Source: Francisella halioticida
GTDB taxonomy: Bacteria > Pseudomonadota > Gammaproteobacteria > Francisellales > Francisellaceae
Direction: 5' to 3'
NCBI RefSeq assembly: GCF_002211785.1
Contig: NZ_CP022132.1
Coordinates: 1,922,001-1,986,000 of the forward strand
DNA length: 64,000 bases
The stretch's first letter is position 1, and each line of letters starts with the position of its first letter. The notes below the pieces were generated by a model that saw nothing but the letters and a program-made list of their open reading frames with translations, did not search any database and had not been told where the DNA came from. The translations under genes were made by a program, and so were the position numbers. This document shows, piece by piece, positions 1 through 9,319 of the stretch.

Positions 1-1179
1 GTTGAATTTAAGACTAAAGTTGTCTTGGAAGTATTGGGGAAAGATCAAACAATCACACAGTTATCAGTAAAATATAATATTACGCCCAAAAACATAAATA
101 ATTGAAAAACAGCCTTTTTAGAAAATGCTGAGTTGGTAATGGATCCATCCAAATCAGTATCACAATATAAAAAAGACAATGCAAAGCTTCAAACCAAGAT
201 AGATCAGTATTCTAAGAAGGTTGGACAACTAACAATTGAGAAGGAATTTCTTGAGGGAAAGCTCGTAAGCTTGGGATTATCTGATAGAAAAGCGATGATT
301 GATCCTAAGCATAAATTATCTGTTGTAAAACAAAGTTTCTTATTAGAAGTTTCTAGAGCTGGTTTATATTACAAGCCTGTGGTTAACGAACATAAAGAAG
401 AAGTAAAAGCAAAGCTTATACAGATACATGAGGAGATTCCCTGCTACGGCTATATAAAAGCTCATAAGCAATTAATAGAAGATGGGTTTAGCATCTGTGA
501 GAACACAGTACAAAAGTATCGTAAAGAGTTAGGCATCAAAGCTATATTGGCGGTGAAAAAACCAAACTTAAACTTATCTGAACCTAACAAAGAGCATGCT
601 ATTTATAGTTACAAACTAAAAGGTTTAAGCATATTGAGACCTAATCAAGTTTGGTCTACAGATATTACATATATTAAGACTGATGCTGGCACAGTTTATA
701 TGGCAGCTATTATTGATTGGTACTCTAAGGCTGTACTAAGTTGGGAGATATCCAACACTATGGATAGTAGTTTAGTTATGAAAGTTTTAAATGAAGCTCT
801 GTATAAATATGGAGTACCAGAAATATTTAACACTGATCAAGGTAGCCAGTACACATCTAACATTCATATCCAAACATTATTGGATAAAAAAATTACTATA
901 TCTATGGATGGTAAAGGTAGAGCAACTGATAACATTTGCATCGAAAGATTTTGGATAAGTGCTAAATGTGAGAGATTTTATTTAAATCAATATCCTGGCA
1001 TTGTTGAACTAAGAAACGATGTGGATGATTATATAGATTTTTATAATAATAGAAGATTTCATGAGTCTATCAATTATAAAAAACCTATGGAATTTTATTA
1101 CGATAACTTATTGGAAAAACGGGCGGCTTAGATGGGAACTAAATAATTGAAAATATTGTTTAATTTATTGGGGTAGTAT
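1..1179 (+). mobile_element. IS-A copy 1 (IS3-like), left end outside window
   Basis: Compared with the two complete IS-A copies at 25229-26523 and 36473-37767 (each 1,295 bp), this copy lacks the first 116 bases because the window begins inside it. Its right inverted repeat (GGGGTAGTAT) ends at 1179. The next base resumes an IS-B transposase gene, so this IS-A jumped into IS-B. The transposase frame carries an in-frame TGA at 103-105, as in the other copies. Confidence 0.9.
133..1131 (+). CDS. IS-A transposase, DDE part downstream of a conserved TGA
   Basis: This is an IS3-type integrase-core transposase. The catalytic acidic residues are visible in WSTDITYI, NTDQGSQYTS and IERFW. The N-terminal helix-turn-helix portion lies upstream in the same frame but is separated by TGA at 103-105, where the homologous IS-B protein has Trp in NWK. 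The 332-residue frame opens with a Met in copies 2 and 3 (AMDPSKS); here that stretch reads VMDPSKS. One substitution, Ile for Arg just after the catalytic Glu (ERFWIS instead of ERFWRS), is unique to this copy. Whether a full-length protein is made is unknown. Confidence 0.75.
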   Translation: MVMDPSKSVSQYKKDNAKLQTKIDQYSKKVGQLTIEKEFLEGKLVSLGLSDRKAMIDPKHKLSVVKQSFLLEVSRAGLYYKPVVNEHKEEVKAKLIQIHEEIPCYGYIKAHKQLIEDGFSICENTVQKYRKELGIKAILAVKKPNLNLSEPNKEHAIYSYKLKGLSILRPNQVWSTDITYIKTDAGTVYMAAIIDWYSKAVLSWEISNTMDSSLVMKVLNEALYKYGVPEIFNTDQGSQYTSNIHIQTLLDKKITISMDGKGRATDNICIERFWISAKCERFYLNQYPGIVELRNDVDDYIDFYNNRRFHESINYKKPMEFYYDNLLEKRAA

Positions 1180-2277
1180 ATTGTTGTAAATATCAATATA
1201 TTCTTTGATACCTACTTTAGCCTCTTTCATAGTTATATATGATGCCGGATAAACATTTTCATATTTCAGTGTTCTCCAAAATCTCTCAATTGCAATATTA
1301 TCTATAGATCTTCCTTTAGCATCCATAGATATATTTATTTTATTATCAGATAATATTTTAATATGCTCTTTTGCTGTATATTGAGTTCCTTGATCAGAGT
1401 TAAAGATATCAGGTTTACCATATTTAAATAACGCTTCTTTTAACACACTAGTTGTTAGATGTGTATCCATAGTATTAGAAATCTTCCAAGCTAGTGTTTT
1501 CTTGCTATGCCAATCTATTATGGCTGCTAAATATGCATACCCACATTCTAGTCTAATATACGTGATATCAGCACTCCATACCTTATTAGCTTTATCTATA
1601 ACAACCTGATTCGTCTCATTTTTAAATACATTAAGTAAGTATGGATATTTCTTGTGTTGCTTATTAATGACAGTTGTCTTTTTTTTAGGATACAATGCCT
1701 TAATACCCATGAATTCCATAGCACTTTTGATTAGCTTCCTTCCAACTAGAAATCCTAATCTATTTAGCAACTTTACTAGCCTTCTCGTACCATAATATGG
1801 ATGTTTAGTATGTATCAAATCTATTGCATTTAATAGTCTAATATCATCATTACTACTAAATTTTGATATTGGTGTATAATAGTACACACTCTTAGATACA
1901 GATAATAGTTTAAGCTGATTATTTAAAGATAATTCTAGCTTAGTATCTACAGAGTTTACTCTATCATTTGATGATACCAAGCTTTTTAGCTTTCCCATTA
2001 AAAAATCCCTCTCTACTATTACCTCGATTAGTTCTTTACTTGTTGCATCTTTATCTTTTCTAAGCTCATCTATTTCCTGCTTATACTCCTTAACAACAGA
2101 GCTTTTATCAAATGCTAAGCAAGCATTAGATAAAAATTGCTGCTTCCAATTATGCACGTTTTTAGGAAGTAAATCATACTTACTTGCTATCTCATTAACT
2201 GTCATATCGCCTTCTAGCAATTCTATAATTACTTTAGCTTTAAAATCAGCTGTATACGTTACTCTTTTTTTACTCAT
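1165..2277 (-). pseudogene. IS-B transposase, C-terminally truncated
   Basis: This is an IS3-family transposase with the HTH portion first (about residues 1-55), a coiled linker, then the DDE core (WSADITYI, NSDQGTQYTA, IERFW). The intact IS-B protein has 389 residues and ends in GILDAA. This one reads to YIDIYNN and then gains five foreign residues encoded by the IS-A end before a stop. About 24 native C-terminal residues are lost, so activity is doubtful although the catalytic triad is present. Confidence 0.85.
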
Positions 2278-2365
2278 TTATCTATTTCCTAATTTATCTA
2301 GTTAAGTTTAACATCTAGGAATAAAAATCTTTCTAAAATCAGTAGCTTTTTCTGGGGATATTATA
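1180..2365 (-). mobile_element. IS-B copy 1, 3' end cut off by IS-A
   Basis: This IS3-like element matches IS-B at 39795-41106. Its upstream end is at 2365 (TATAAT plus a CCCCAG repeat start on the minus strand). Its downstream end is missing: at 1180 the transposase gene breaks after the codons for YIDIYNN and IS-A begins. The element itself sits in an MFS efflux pseudogene. Confidence 0.85.
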
Positions 2366-3116
2366 GCTCCTGTGCTAGGGGCATTTATTCAATCAGTTAG
2401 TTCATGAAGACTTTCTCTAATTACATTAGTGACTATAAATATTATAGTTTTTTTACTTATTTTTAAATTAATGCCAGAGACCTCTAAAATCATAAAATAT
2501 AGAGTAAATTTTAAAACTACTGTCAATAAATATTTAGAATTTTTCAAGGATAGATATTTTTTATTATGAGTTTATTTTCAGCTTTAATCTATGTCTATTC
2601 TATAAGTTTTTATAATATGCTTCCTTTTGTATTACATAACTTACATTTAAGCGTTATAACCAATGGTTTTATGCATTAAGCTTAGCAGCAGGTGCTTTTT
2701 GTTTACAACGCTTTCTTTATAAATATTCATCTGAAAAAATTCTTGGCGTACTACTCAAGCTATACTTGATTCATTTTATCGTGCTTATATTGATATTCAA
2801 AATATACACAGACACTTTTACCATAGTAATATTTGGTATTGGCACAGCTTTTTTATGTGGTATTGCAGCAGCCTTGATAATCTCAATGTGCATGCAAAGT
2901 ATAAAAAAAGACAAAGGCATAGCTAGTGCTGTTCAGAGCTCTATAAAAATGTTTTTTAGTGGTATTGGGTTAATACTATTTTCACATATTAAACTTACAA
3001 ATATGATCCAAATAATTACCATATATATTTGTCTTGGTATTTTTGCAGTTTTATTATGGTCTCTAGCAAAAAAAACTAGCCCATCTCACTACGACCTATA
3101 TCAAAGTAACCTTTAA
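2366..3116 (+). pseudogene. Bcr/CflA-type MFS drug transporter, decayed C-terminal two thirds
   Basis: Translation from 2366 gives APVLGAFIQS, the usual TM5-region signature of Bcr/CflA multidrug transporters. The N-terminal part is absent, removed at the IS-B boundary. The remainder has TGA at 2405-2407 and 2567-2569, both at likely Trp positions (SSW, LLW). It also has frameshifts in T runs near 2577 and 2665. The last frame (2766-3116) encodes membrane segments and a normal C terminus. This is non-functional; the family call rests on membrane pattern and motif. Confidence 0.75.
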
Positions 3117-3245
3117 TATCATCTCTAATAATAACATATATTTTACTTAGCTTCTTTTATAAAAAAATTAACCATTATAATATTTTAAAAATATAATCAT
3201 TTCATTAAAAATCTATTTTAGATGTTCATGTTTTAAGAAGTCATA

Positions 3246-4379
3246 TTATATATCTAAATTTTTTTTGCTTAGCTGATTAACATTAGTTACTCCTGTCAAA
3301 GTCATTGCAACTTTCATTTCCTGAGCATATATATTCAATAAATTCTCAACACCACACTGTCCTTTTGTAGCTAAAGCATAAGTTGCAGATCGCCCAAGTA
3401 ATACACCTTTTGCTCCTAATGCTAACATACGAACCACATCTAAACCCGAACGAACTCCTGAATCCACTAATACCGTTAAATCATTCCCAACAGTATCTGC
3501 TATTTTTGGTAAAGCCTTGACTGATGAAGCCACACCATCAAGTTGACGGCCACCATGATTTGAAACAACAATTCCATCAGCTCCCAATTTCACAGCACTT
3601 TTTGCATCTTCAGAATCTAAAATTCCTTTTATAATAAGAGACCCTTTCCAGAATTCCCTTATCCACTCTAAATCATTCCAACTAATAGAGGGGTCAAAAT
3701 TTTGAGCTAACCAACCAATATAATCTTTGAGATTTATTTTTTTACCTAGATATTTTGAAATATTTCCTAAATCATGAGGTCTTCCTAGTAATCCAACATC
3801 AAGTGCCCATGCTGGTTTCATACAGGCTTGCAATATCCGTCTTTGAGCAGAGAACTTACCTGACATACCAGAGTGTGCATCACGATATCGTGTACCTGGC
3901 GTTGGCATATCTACCGTAAAAACTAACTTTGTAACACCCAATCTCTGAGCTCGCTGCAACATATTTTTCATAAAAGCACGATCTTTAAGTACATAAAGTT
4001 GAAACCAAGGAGGTTCGGTCAATGCTGAAGATACTTCTTCAACTGAACATACGGAGACTGTAGATTGTATTAAATCAATACCACTATTTTTAGCTGCTCT
4101 GGCTAGTTGAACCTCACCTCTACGCGCATACATTCCACTTAGTGCTACAGGGGCTAAGATAATTGGCATTGATAGTTCTTGATTAAATAATGATGCTTTT
4201 AAGCTTAGATCTTTGATATTTTTTAAGATTCTTTGTCTTAGCCTAATTCTAGATAAATCTGACACATTAGATTGTAATGTTTGTTCTATATTTGCACCAC
4301 CATCAATATAATCAAAAAGAAAACGAGGAAGTTTTCTTTTTGCTGCTTCGCGGTAGTCAGAGGGAGAAGAGATAATCAT
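3246..4379 (-). CDS. lldD: L-lactate dehydrogenase, FMN-dependent
   Basis: This is a membrane-associated flavoprotein that oxidises L-lactate to pyruvate and feeds electrons to the respiratory chain. The protein is close to the E. coli LldD length (377 residues from this start). It shows the family pattern throughout: YIDGGA near the start, [25 protein letters not shown], and the active-site [10 protein letters not shown] with the catalytic His. An upstream ATG at 4391 exists. I prefer 4379 because [10 protein letters not shown] matches the family N terminus and GGTG precedes it. The upstream neighbour is an aldolase remnant. Confidence 0.93.
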   Translation of the reverse strand: MIISSPSDYREAAKRKLPRFLFDYIDGGANIEQTLQSNVSDLSRIRLRQRILKNIKDLSLKASLFNQELSMPIILAPVALSGMYARRGEVQLARAAKNSGIDLIQSTVSVCSVEEVSSALTEPPWFQLYVLKDRAFMKNMLQRAQRLGVTKLVFTVDMPTPGTRYRDAHSGMSGKFSAQRRILQACMKPAWALDVGLLGRPHDLGNISKYLGKKINLKDYIGWLAQNFDPSISWNDLEWIREFWKGSLIIKGILDSEDAKSAVKLGADGIVVSNHGGRQLDGVASSVKALPKIADTVGNDLTVLVDSGVRSGLDVVRMLALGAKGVLLGRSATYALATKGQCGVENLLNIYAQEMKVAMTLTGVTNVNQLSKKNLDI

Positions 4380-4444
4380 ATGATTCACCATGTTTTTATA
4401 TAATTAGATCAGCATTTTTTTGATTCAAAATAATCAGCAGTGAT

Positions 4445-4638
4445 CTAAAATTTTATTTATTTTTACAAATGATATTAAACCATCAAGCTTAATTGATCTA
4501 AGATCGCTACCCAACTTTTTACCCATAAAATACTTTCTTTATCTTGAATTAGAGGATCTCTATATGGTATTTTAGCTGAGGTATTCCCATCACCATAGTT
4601 TGTAACATATAAGTCAGAACTTAATAAATCATATTATA
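4445..4638 (-). pseudogene. Class II aldolase (RhaD/RhaE-like) remnant
   Basis: Minus-strand translation gives YGDGNTSAKIPYRDPL followed by ILWVKS. After a one-base shift it continues GSDLRSIKLDGLI. This resembles the GGGNTS...DP...VLWVKGSG region of rhamnulose-1-phosphate aldolase / short-chain dehydrogenase fusions. Upstream sequence is cut by IS-B at 4639 and downstream stops follow quickly, so only about 60 residues survive. Its place just upstream of lldD suggests a lost sugar/lactaldehyde pathway. The family call is from motif resemblance only. Confidence 0.5.
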
Positions 4639-5951
4639 TATAATGTCCTCAGAAAAAGCTACTGATTTTAGAAAGATTTTTATTCCTAGATGTTAAACTT
4701 AACTAGATAAATTAGGAAATAGATAAATGAGTAAAAAAAGAGTAACGTATACAGCTGATTTTAAAGCTAAAGTAATTATAGAATTGCTAGAAGGCGATAT
4801 GACAGTTAATGAGATAGCAAGTAAGTATGATTTACTTCCTAAAAACGTGCATAATTGGAAGCAGCAATTTTTATCTAATGCTTGCTTAGCATTTGATAAA
4901 AGCTCTGTTGTTAAGGAGTATAAGCAGGAAATAAATGAGCTTAGAAAAGATAAAGATGCAACAAGTAAAAAACTAGTCGAGGTAATAGTAGAGAGGGATT
5001 TTTTAATGGGAAAGCTAAAAAAGCTTGGTATCATCAAATGATAGAGTAAACTCTGTAGATACTAAGCTAGAATTATCTTTAAATAATCAGCTTAAACTAT
5101 TATCTGTATCTAAGAGTGTGTACTATTATACACCAATATCAAAATTTAGTAGTAATGATGATATTAAACTATTAAATGCAATAGATTTGATACATACTAA
5201 ACATCCATATTATGGTACGAGAAGTCTAGTAAAGTTGCTAAATAGATTAGGATTTCTAGTTGGAAGGAAGCTAATCAAAAGTGCTATGGAATTCATGGGT
5301 ATTAAGGCATTGTATCCTAAAAAAAAGACAACTGTCATTAATAAGCAACACAAGAAATATCCATACTTACTTAATGTATTTAAAAATGAGACGAATCAGG
5401 TTGTTATAGATAAAGCTAATAAGGTATGGAGTGCTGATATCACGTATATTAGACTAGAATGTGGGTATGCATATTTAGCAGCCATAATAGATTGGCATAG
5501 CAAGAAAATACTAGCTTGGAAGATTTCTAATACTATGGATACACATCTAACAACTAGTGTGTTAAAAGAAGCGTTATTTAAATATGGTAAACCTGATATC
5601 TTTAACTCTGATCAAGGAACTCAATATACAGCAAAAGAGCATATTAAAATATTATCTGATAATAAAATAAATAAATCTATGGATGCTAAAGGAAGATCTA
5701 TAGATAATATTGCAATTGAGAGATTTTGGAGAACACTGAAATATGAAAATGTTTATCCGGCATCATATATAACTATGAAAGAGGCTAAAGTAGGTATCAA
5801 AGAATATATTGATATTTACAACAATGAAAGACTACATTCTAGTATTGGATATATGACTCCTGATGAAGTATATTCTGGTATTTTAGATGCTGCATAAAAG
5901 CAAGGAATAAAAATATTTTATAAAGTGGTATTGAATAATAGGGACAGTTTA
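4639..5951 (+). mobile_element. IS-B copy 2, frameshifted
   Basis: The left end is TATAATGTCCTC and the right end is GGGACAGTTTA. The length is 1,313 bp, one base longer than the intact copy because of an extra A in the transposase gene. The left flank is the aldolase remnant and the right flank is a scrap of IS-D. The two sides are unrelated and no target duplication is seen, which points to deletion or recombination after insertion. Confidence 0.88.
4727..5897 (+). pseudogene. IS-B transposase split by +1 A insertion
   Basis: The reading frame is identical in layout to the intact copy at 39883-41052 until the A run near 5017-5022. There six A replace five, which ends the first frame at 5041 after 104 residues. 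The DDE part continues in another frame from about 5025 to 5897. A Lys replaces Ile near the end of the core (NKINKSMDAK against NKINISMDAK). The insertion creates an A-AAA-AAG string, but a -1 slip would not restore this frame; +1 is needed. Confidence 0.85.
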
Positions 5952-5983
5952 ATTATGTTCTGAGTAAACTCTATGAATACATT
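5952..5983 (-). repeat. IS-D scrap between IS-B and IS-C
   Basis: These roughly 30 bases match 55109-55140 inside the IS4/IS701-like transposase gene almost perfectly (…TTCTGAGTAAACTC…). They are all that remains of an IS-D copy after IS-B inserted or deleted on one side and IS-C on the other. Confidence 0.75.
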
Positions 5984-6034
5984 TGATCATACCCTCCTAT
6001 TTGGGACACTTAGGTGTTAAGAAAAGGAGACAAG

Positions 6035-6322
6035 ATGAGATATACAAAAGAGTTTAAAGATGAAGCTGTTAAATTATGTTTACAACCAGATGCAAATAGA
6101 CGAGAAATAGCAGATAATTTAGGGGTTAAATATAAAACCATTTGCAGTTGGATATCCAAAGCCATGTCAAACCCTCAGAAAGAAATAAAGATAGATTATA
6201 AAACGCAGTACCAGCAACTATCTTTTGAAAATACTGATTTGAAGAAAAAACTCAAACAGGCAGAAACAGAGCGTGAAATACTAAAAAAGTCAGCAGCGTA
6301 CTTTGCAAAGCAAAATCTGTAA
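6035..6322 (+). CDS. IS-C OrfA (HTH protein)
   Basis: This is the DNA-binding subunit of an IS3-family transposase: MRYTKEFKDEAVKL at the start, the helix-turn-helix at about residues 15-40, then a leucine-zipper-like segment ending EREILKK. I chose the start at 6035 because AAGGAGA lies seven bases upstream. Near the 3' end CTAAAAAAGTC offers the classic A-AAA-AAG slip site, and a -1 shift there enters the OrfB frame. OrfB itself is broken. Confidence 0.85.
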   Translation: MRYTKEFKDEAVKLCLQPDANRREIADNLGVKYKTICSWISKAMSNPQKEIKIDYKTQYQQLSFENTDLKKKLKQAETEREILKKSAAYFAKQNL

Positions 6323-6354
6323 GGTACGCCTTTATTAAGGAGCATTATAAAGTT

Positions 6355-7124
6355 ATGCCAGTAACAACACTATGTAAATCTTTGAATGTGAGCACATCTT
6401 CATATTACAGATGGATTCATAAACCTATAGGTAAAAGGCAATATAATGATGCTGAACTAGATGATGCTATTTTAATGAACATAAATCTAGATATGGAAGT
6501 GTTAGGATATACAAAGAGCTTAAAGATATGGGTTGGAAAGTTACTCAACCTAGAGTATCTAAACGTATGAAATTACTTGGTTTACATGCTAAAGCGGCTC
6601 GTAAGCATAAGAAAACTACAGATTCTAACCACAACAAACATGTTTATGATAATTTATTAGAACAAAACTTCACTGCTTTATCTGTAAATCATAGGTGGGT
6701 TACAGATATAACTTATGTACCTACACAAGAGGGGTGGCTGTATCTTTGTGTGATTATAGATTTATTCTCAAGATCAGTTATTGGTTGGGCAATGGATTCT
6801 AGGATGAAAGCGGATTTAGTTTGTAATGCTTTAAATATGGCATTCTTTAGAAGAAATTTTCCTAGTGGTGTGATTATACACTCTGATAAAGGGTCACAGT
6901 ACTGTAGCAAACAATATCAAGACATTATTAAAGAATACTGGCTACTATCAAGTATGAGCTCTAAAGGATGCTGTTACGATAATGCTGCTTGTGAAAGTTT
7001 CTTTGGAACTTTAAAAGTAGAGTTAGTACATGATGAAAGCTATAAAACTAGAGAAGAAGCTAAACTATCAATATTTGAATATATTGAAGCTACTATAATA
7101 CAAAAAGGAGACATTCTACAATAA
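6355..7124 (+). pseudogene. IS-C OrfB, two frameshifts
   Basis: This is the DDE catalytic subunit. The frame from 6355 (MPVTTLCKSLNVS) is lost after a T run at 6470-6473, where one more T would continue as NEHKSRYGSVRIYKEL. The body then reads from about 6475 to 7087 with catalytic motifs WVTDITYV, HSDKGSQYCS and the final Glu in ACESFFGTLK. A second single-base loss near 7090 changes the C terminus relative to copy 2. A functional transposase is unlikely. Confidence 0.85.
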
Positions 7125-7202
7125 ATTATATGACTCCATATCAATTTGAATATATAATGGAAAATGAAGTAGTAAACTGTCCCAAATTGACGGGGTAGAT
7201 CA

Positions 7203-8077
7203 CACTTATACATGAGTCGTTGTGGACAACGAGTTGATATAAGTCATAAAAATCCTGAAAACCTAGATTTTTGGAATCAAGTGATAGATTTGATAATATT
7301 AGGAGTTCAAGTTCCACGAATGGCTATTAATTTATACGGAGGATATGAGAGCACTCTAAAAAAACAATTTTCTAATCTTAAAGACATACAAATTAAAGAT
7401 TTTGTGAAAGAAATTGGCTCTATGGTATCATCCACCTCTTCACCCAGTGACATTGCATCGTCGCTAGGATCAACAATAAAACCTTTTTCAGGAACAAGTT
7501 CCTTCAGCTTAGATGGTGCACAATTTGCGACTATGAGACAAAACCAAGGAGTTGCTTTTTATAATCTCATGGTAGATGGCTCTAAAGCACTGAAAGATTA
7601 TATGAATACAGGCAAAGATGTCAAAAAAGTTCTTGATATTTTCATGGCGCCAAAGAAAGCCGTAAACCATGGTTATAATATGAGAGGTATAAACAGTTTA
7701 AGTAATAGTTCATATAAAGAAAGAATTTTTAACCTTATTAATGAGAAGCGAGATGCTGCTCAAGTTAATTATGATAGTTTACAGGATTTATTAAGTGAAT
7801 ATAAGGTATAAGTTACCGAAAATAGTACCATAAAAACTTTAATTTAAAATTATTATGCAAAGTTTTATAAAAATGAACAAAATGTTAATTTACTTCCAAA
7901 TCTAAAACAAAAACTCGAATATATTGAAGAGAATTATCCTTTATTATATAAATCTAAGGATGAAGAGGTTAAAAAAAGTCTATCTGATCTAGAATCTGCA
8001 ATAAATGATACATATTATAAAACATCTATTCGAGAATATCTAAATCCATGGAGTACACATAACTACAATAATCGATA
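7203..8077 (+). pseudogene. Unrecognised protein, N-truncated with two internal stops
   Basis: An open frame runs from the IS-C boundary (HLYMSRCGQRVD) to TAA at 7809. The same frame reopens, meets TAA at 7845, then runs to 8077 ending STHNYNNR. The shared frame and continuing hydrophilic, helical composition suggest one gene with two nonsense mutations and a lost 5' end. There is no signal peptide or clear membrane segment in what remains. I do not recognise the family. Its place beside IS debris fits an accessory or effector-like gene, but that is a guess. Confidence 0.55.
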
Positions 8078-8251
8078 ATATTAACGTTCATGATTTTTTG
8101 CTTACTTACTAAGATTAATAAAAAGTTTAATTATGCAAAAATCTTTATATTTTCCTATTTATTTACTGGCTTAGGCTCTATTAAAAAGCTTGTCTAAATT
8201 AATTTTAAACCCTAAGAACACTGAAGAATATTATTAATAATTTTTAAGAAA

Positions 8252-8376
8252 CTACTTCTTATCAACCATATATGCTCCTGCAACACCAACACCCGCTATA
8301 GCTAACCAAAAACAACTATTTAGAGATAAAAAGTTAACGAACACAATAACAATAACGATACAAATTTCTTTTTCAT
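8252..8376 (-). pseudogene. Small lipoprotein remnant (DUF3568-like?)
   Basis: The minus strand has a good ribosome site (AAGGA) before an ATG at 8376. It encodes MKKKFVSLLLLCSLTF, a signal peptide. After a one-base frameshift it reads LNSCFWLAIAGVGVAGAYMV, a lipobox followed by a Gly/Ala-rich segment, ending at 8252. The pattern recalls short Francisella lipoproteins of the DUF3568 type, truncated and frameshifted here. Confidence 0.4.
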
Positions 8377-8521
8377 CTACATCCTTCCAAAAAAATAATA
8401 CACAGTATACCAGCAAAAAACCAAATCATATAGTCATAATTACTCTCTCAAGAGCTTCACTCAGATTATAAAATATATGTATAAAATTTAGTATACTTTA
8501 GTCTAACTTTTATCTAGGTTT

Positions 8522-8889
8522 TTAGTTGCTGAAAAAAACTTCTTCACCATTTTCTGAATTTATAATCTTTACATTCTCAAAACTTCTCCTAGAAAAGGAT
8601 CACCATCTGAAAAATTAGTAGCTACCTCATGAAGATCAAGATCTAAAACATAAGATTTCATAATCCACCTAAAGAATCTCCTTCTATCTTAATAACCAGA
8701 TTATCACTACCTAATGCACCACCATAGTTACTTTAACTATTTCCATTCCAACCTAAATTAACTGCATCACCACTAGTTCCAGCATTTAGAACATTGGAAC
8801 CATAACCCTTATTAAGGGTATTATTTTCTGAACTACTTCTTGTTTCATTATTATAGCTTGAGACATCTCTACATGATGAACGTATTGCA
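8522..8889 (-). pseudogene. Decayed gene of unknown function
   Basis: On the minus strand a coding-like stretch (Asn/Ser/Gly-rich, with GYGSNVLNAGTSGDAVNLGW) is interrupted by TAA. It continues NYGGALGSDNLVIKIEGDSL and then shifts frame to SYVLDLDLHEVATNFSDGD. It shifts again to NVKIINSENGEEVFFSN and a stop. The three frames join smoothly in composition, so this looks like one gene with at least three lesions. Family unknown. Confidence 0.4.
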
Positions 8890-9009
8890 GGCTAAGAGTT
8901 CAAGCTGTATTAGAATTGCTAAGTTTGCTTGACACATAACGGAGTCAGAAGAAGACCTGTTTGATTTTAGCTTTTTAAAAAAATATTAGATAAAGCATAT
9001 GAATCAAGA

Positions 9010-9210
9010 TTAACCATCTAAAAAGCTAGTTTTTGGTTTTTCTTCCCTTTTATAAATATTTCTATGCTTCAAAATTTCCTTTTTTTGTGATTCTGATTTT
9101 TGAGGATTGGTTTTATCAAACTCTTGTAAAAGCTTATCTGCCTCACTCACGTATGCTCTATCTTTTTTATTATCAAATAGATGAGCTAACCTTAATATAA
9201 GTTTCATCAT
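9010..9210 (-). CDS. Small conserved protein (CBU_0585-like)
   Basis: This is a 66-residue basic protein without signal peptide or membrane segment. It begins MMKLILRLAHLFDNKKDRAY and has EADKLLQEFD. The layout resembles the short CBU_0585 family of Legionellales and Francisella (RLLxLFD near the start, a DxFLQxFD-like segment, then a SxSQxxEIxKH segment, here SESQKKEILKH). An AGAGG ribosome site lies 8-9 bases upstream. Function is unknown. It is intact among decayed neighbours, which argues it is a real gene. Confidence 0.6.
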   Translation of the reverse strand: MMKLILRLAHLFDNKKDRAYVSEADKLLQEFDKTNPQKSESQKKEILKHRNIYKREEKPKTSFLDG

Positions 9211-9319
9211 AGTAAGAACCTCTCTTAGATACTAATAATTTACCTTGTAGCTTAAACATAATTATACTAAACTAAACATCAAAGTCACCAGTAAAATATA
9301 GCTTTTAAGTATTGTGTCG

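Larger units (their letters stand above)
5984..7202 (+). mobile_element. IS-C copy 1 (IS3 family)
   Basis: The element is 1,219 bp with imperfect terminal inverted repeats: TGATCATACCC at the left and TGATCTACCCC (reverse complement) at the right. Both are followed by a conserved TTTGGGACA block. It has the same length as copy 2 at 17988-19206, which lies in the opposite orientation. The flanks are from unrelated sequences and show no target duplication. Confidence 0.92.

Noticed and set aside
5010-5030. A-AAA-AAG string in IS-B copy 2 as programmed frameshift site
   Set aside because: A -1 slip would not enter the downstream DDE frame. The other IS-B copies have five A and a single continuous frame, so this is an insertion error.
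4699-5037. Minus-strand open frame of 112 codons opposite IS-B
   Set aside because: It lies entirely antisense to the IS-B transposase, and its composition (Ser/Leu-rich) is that of a shadow frame.
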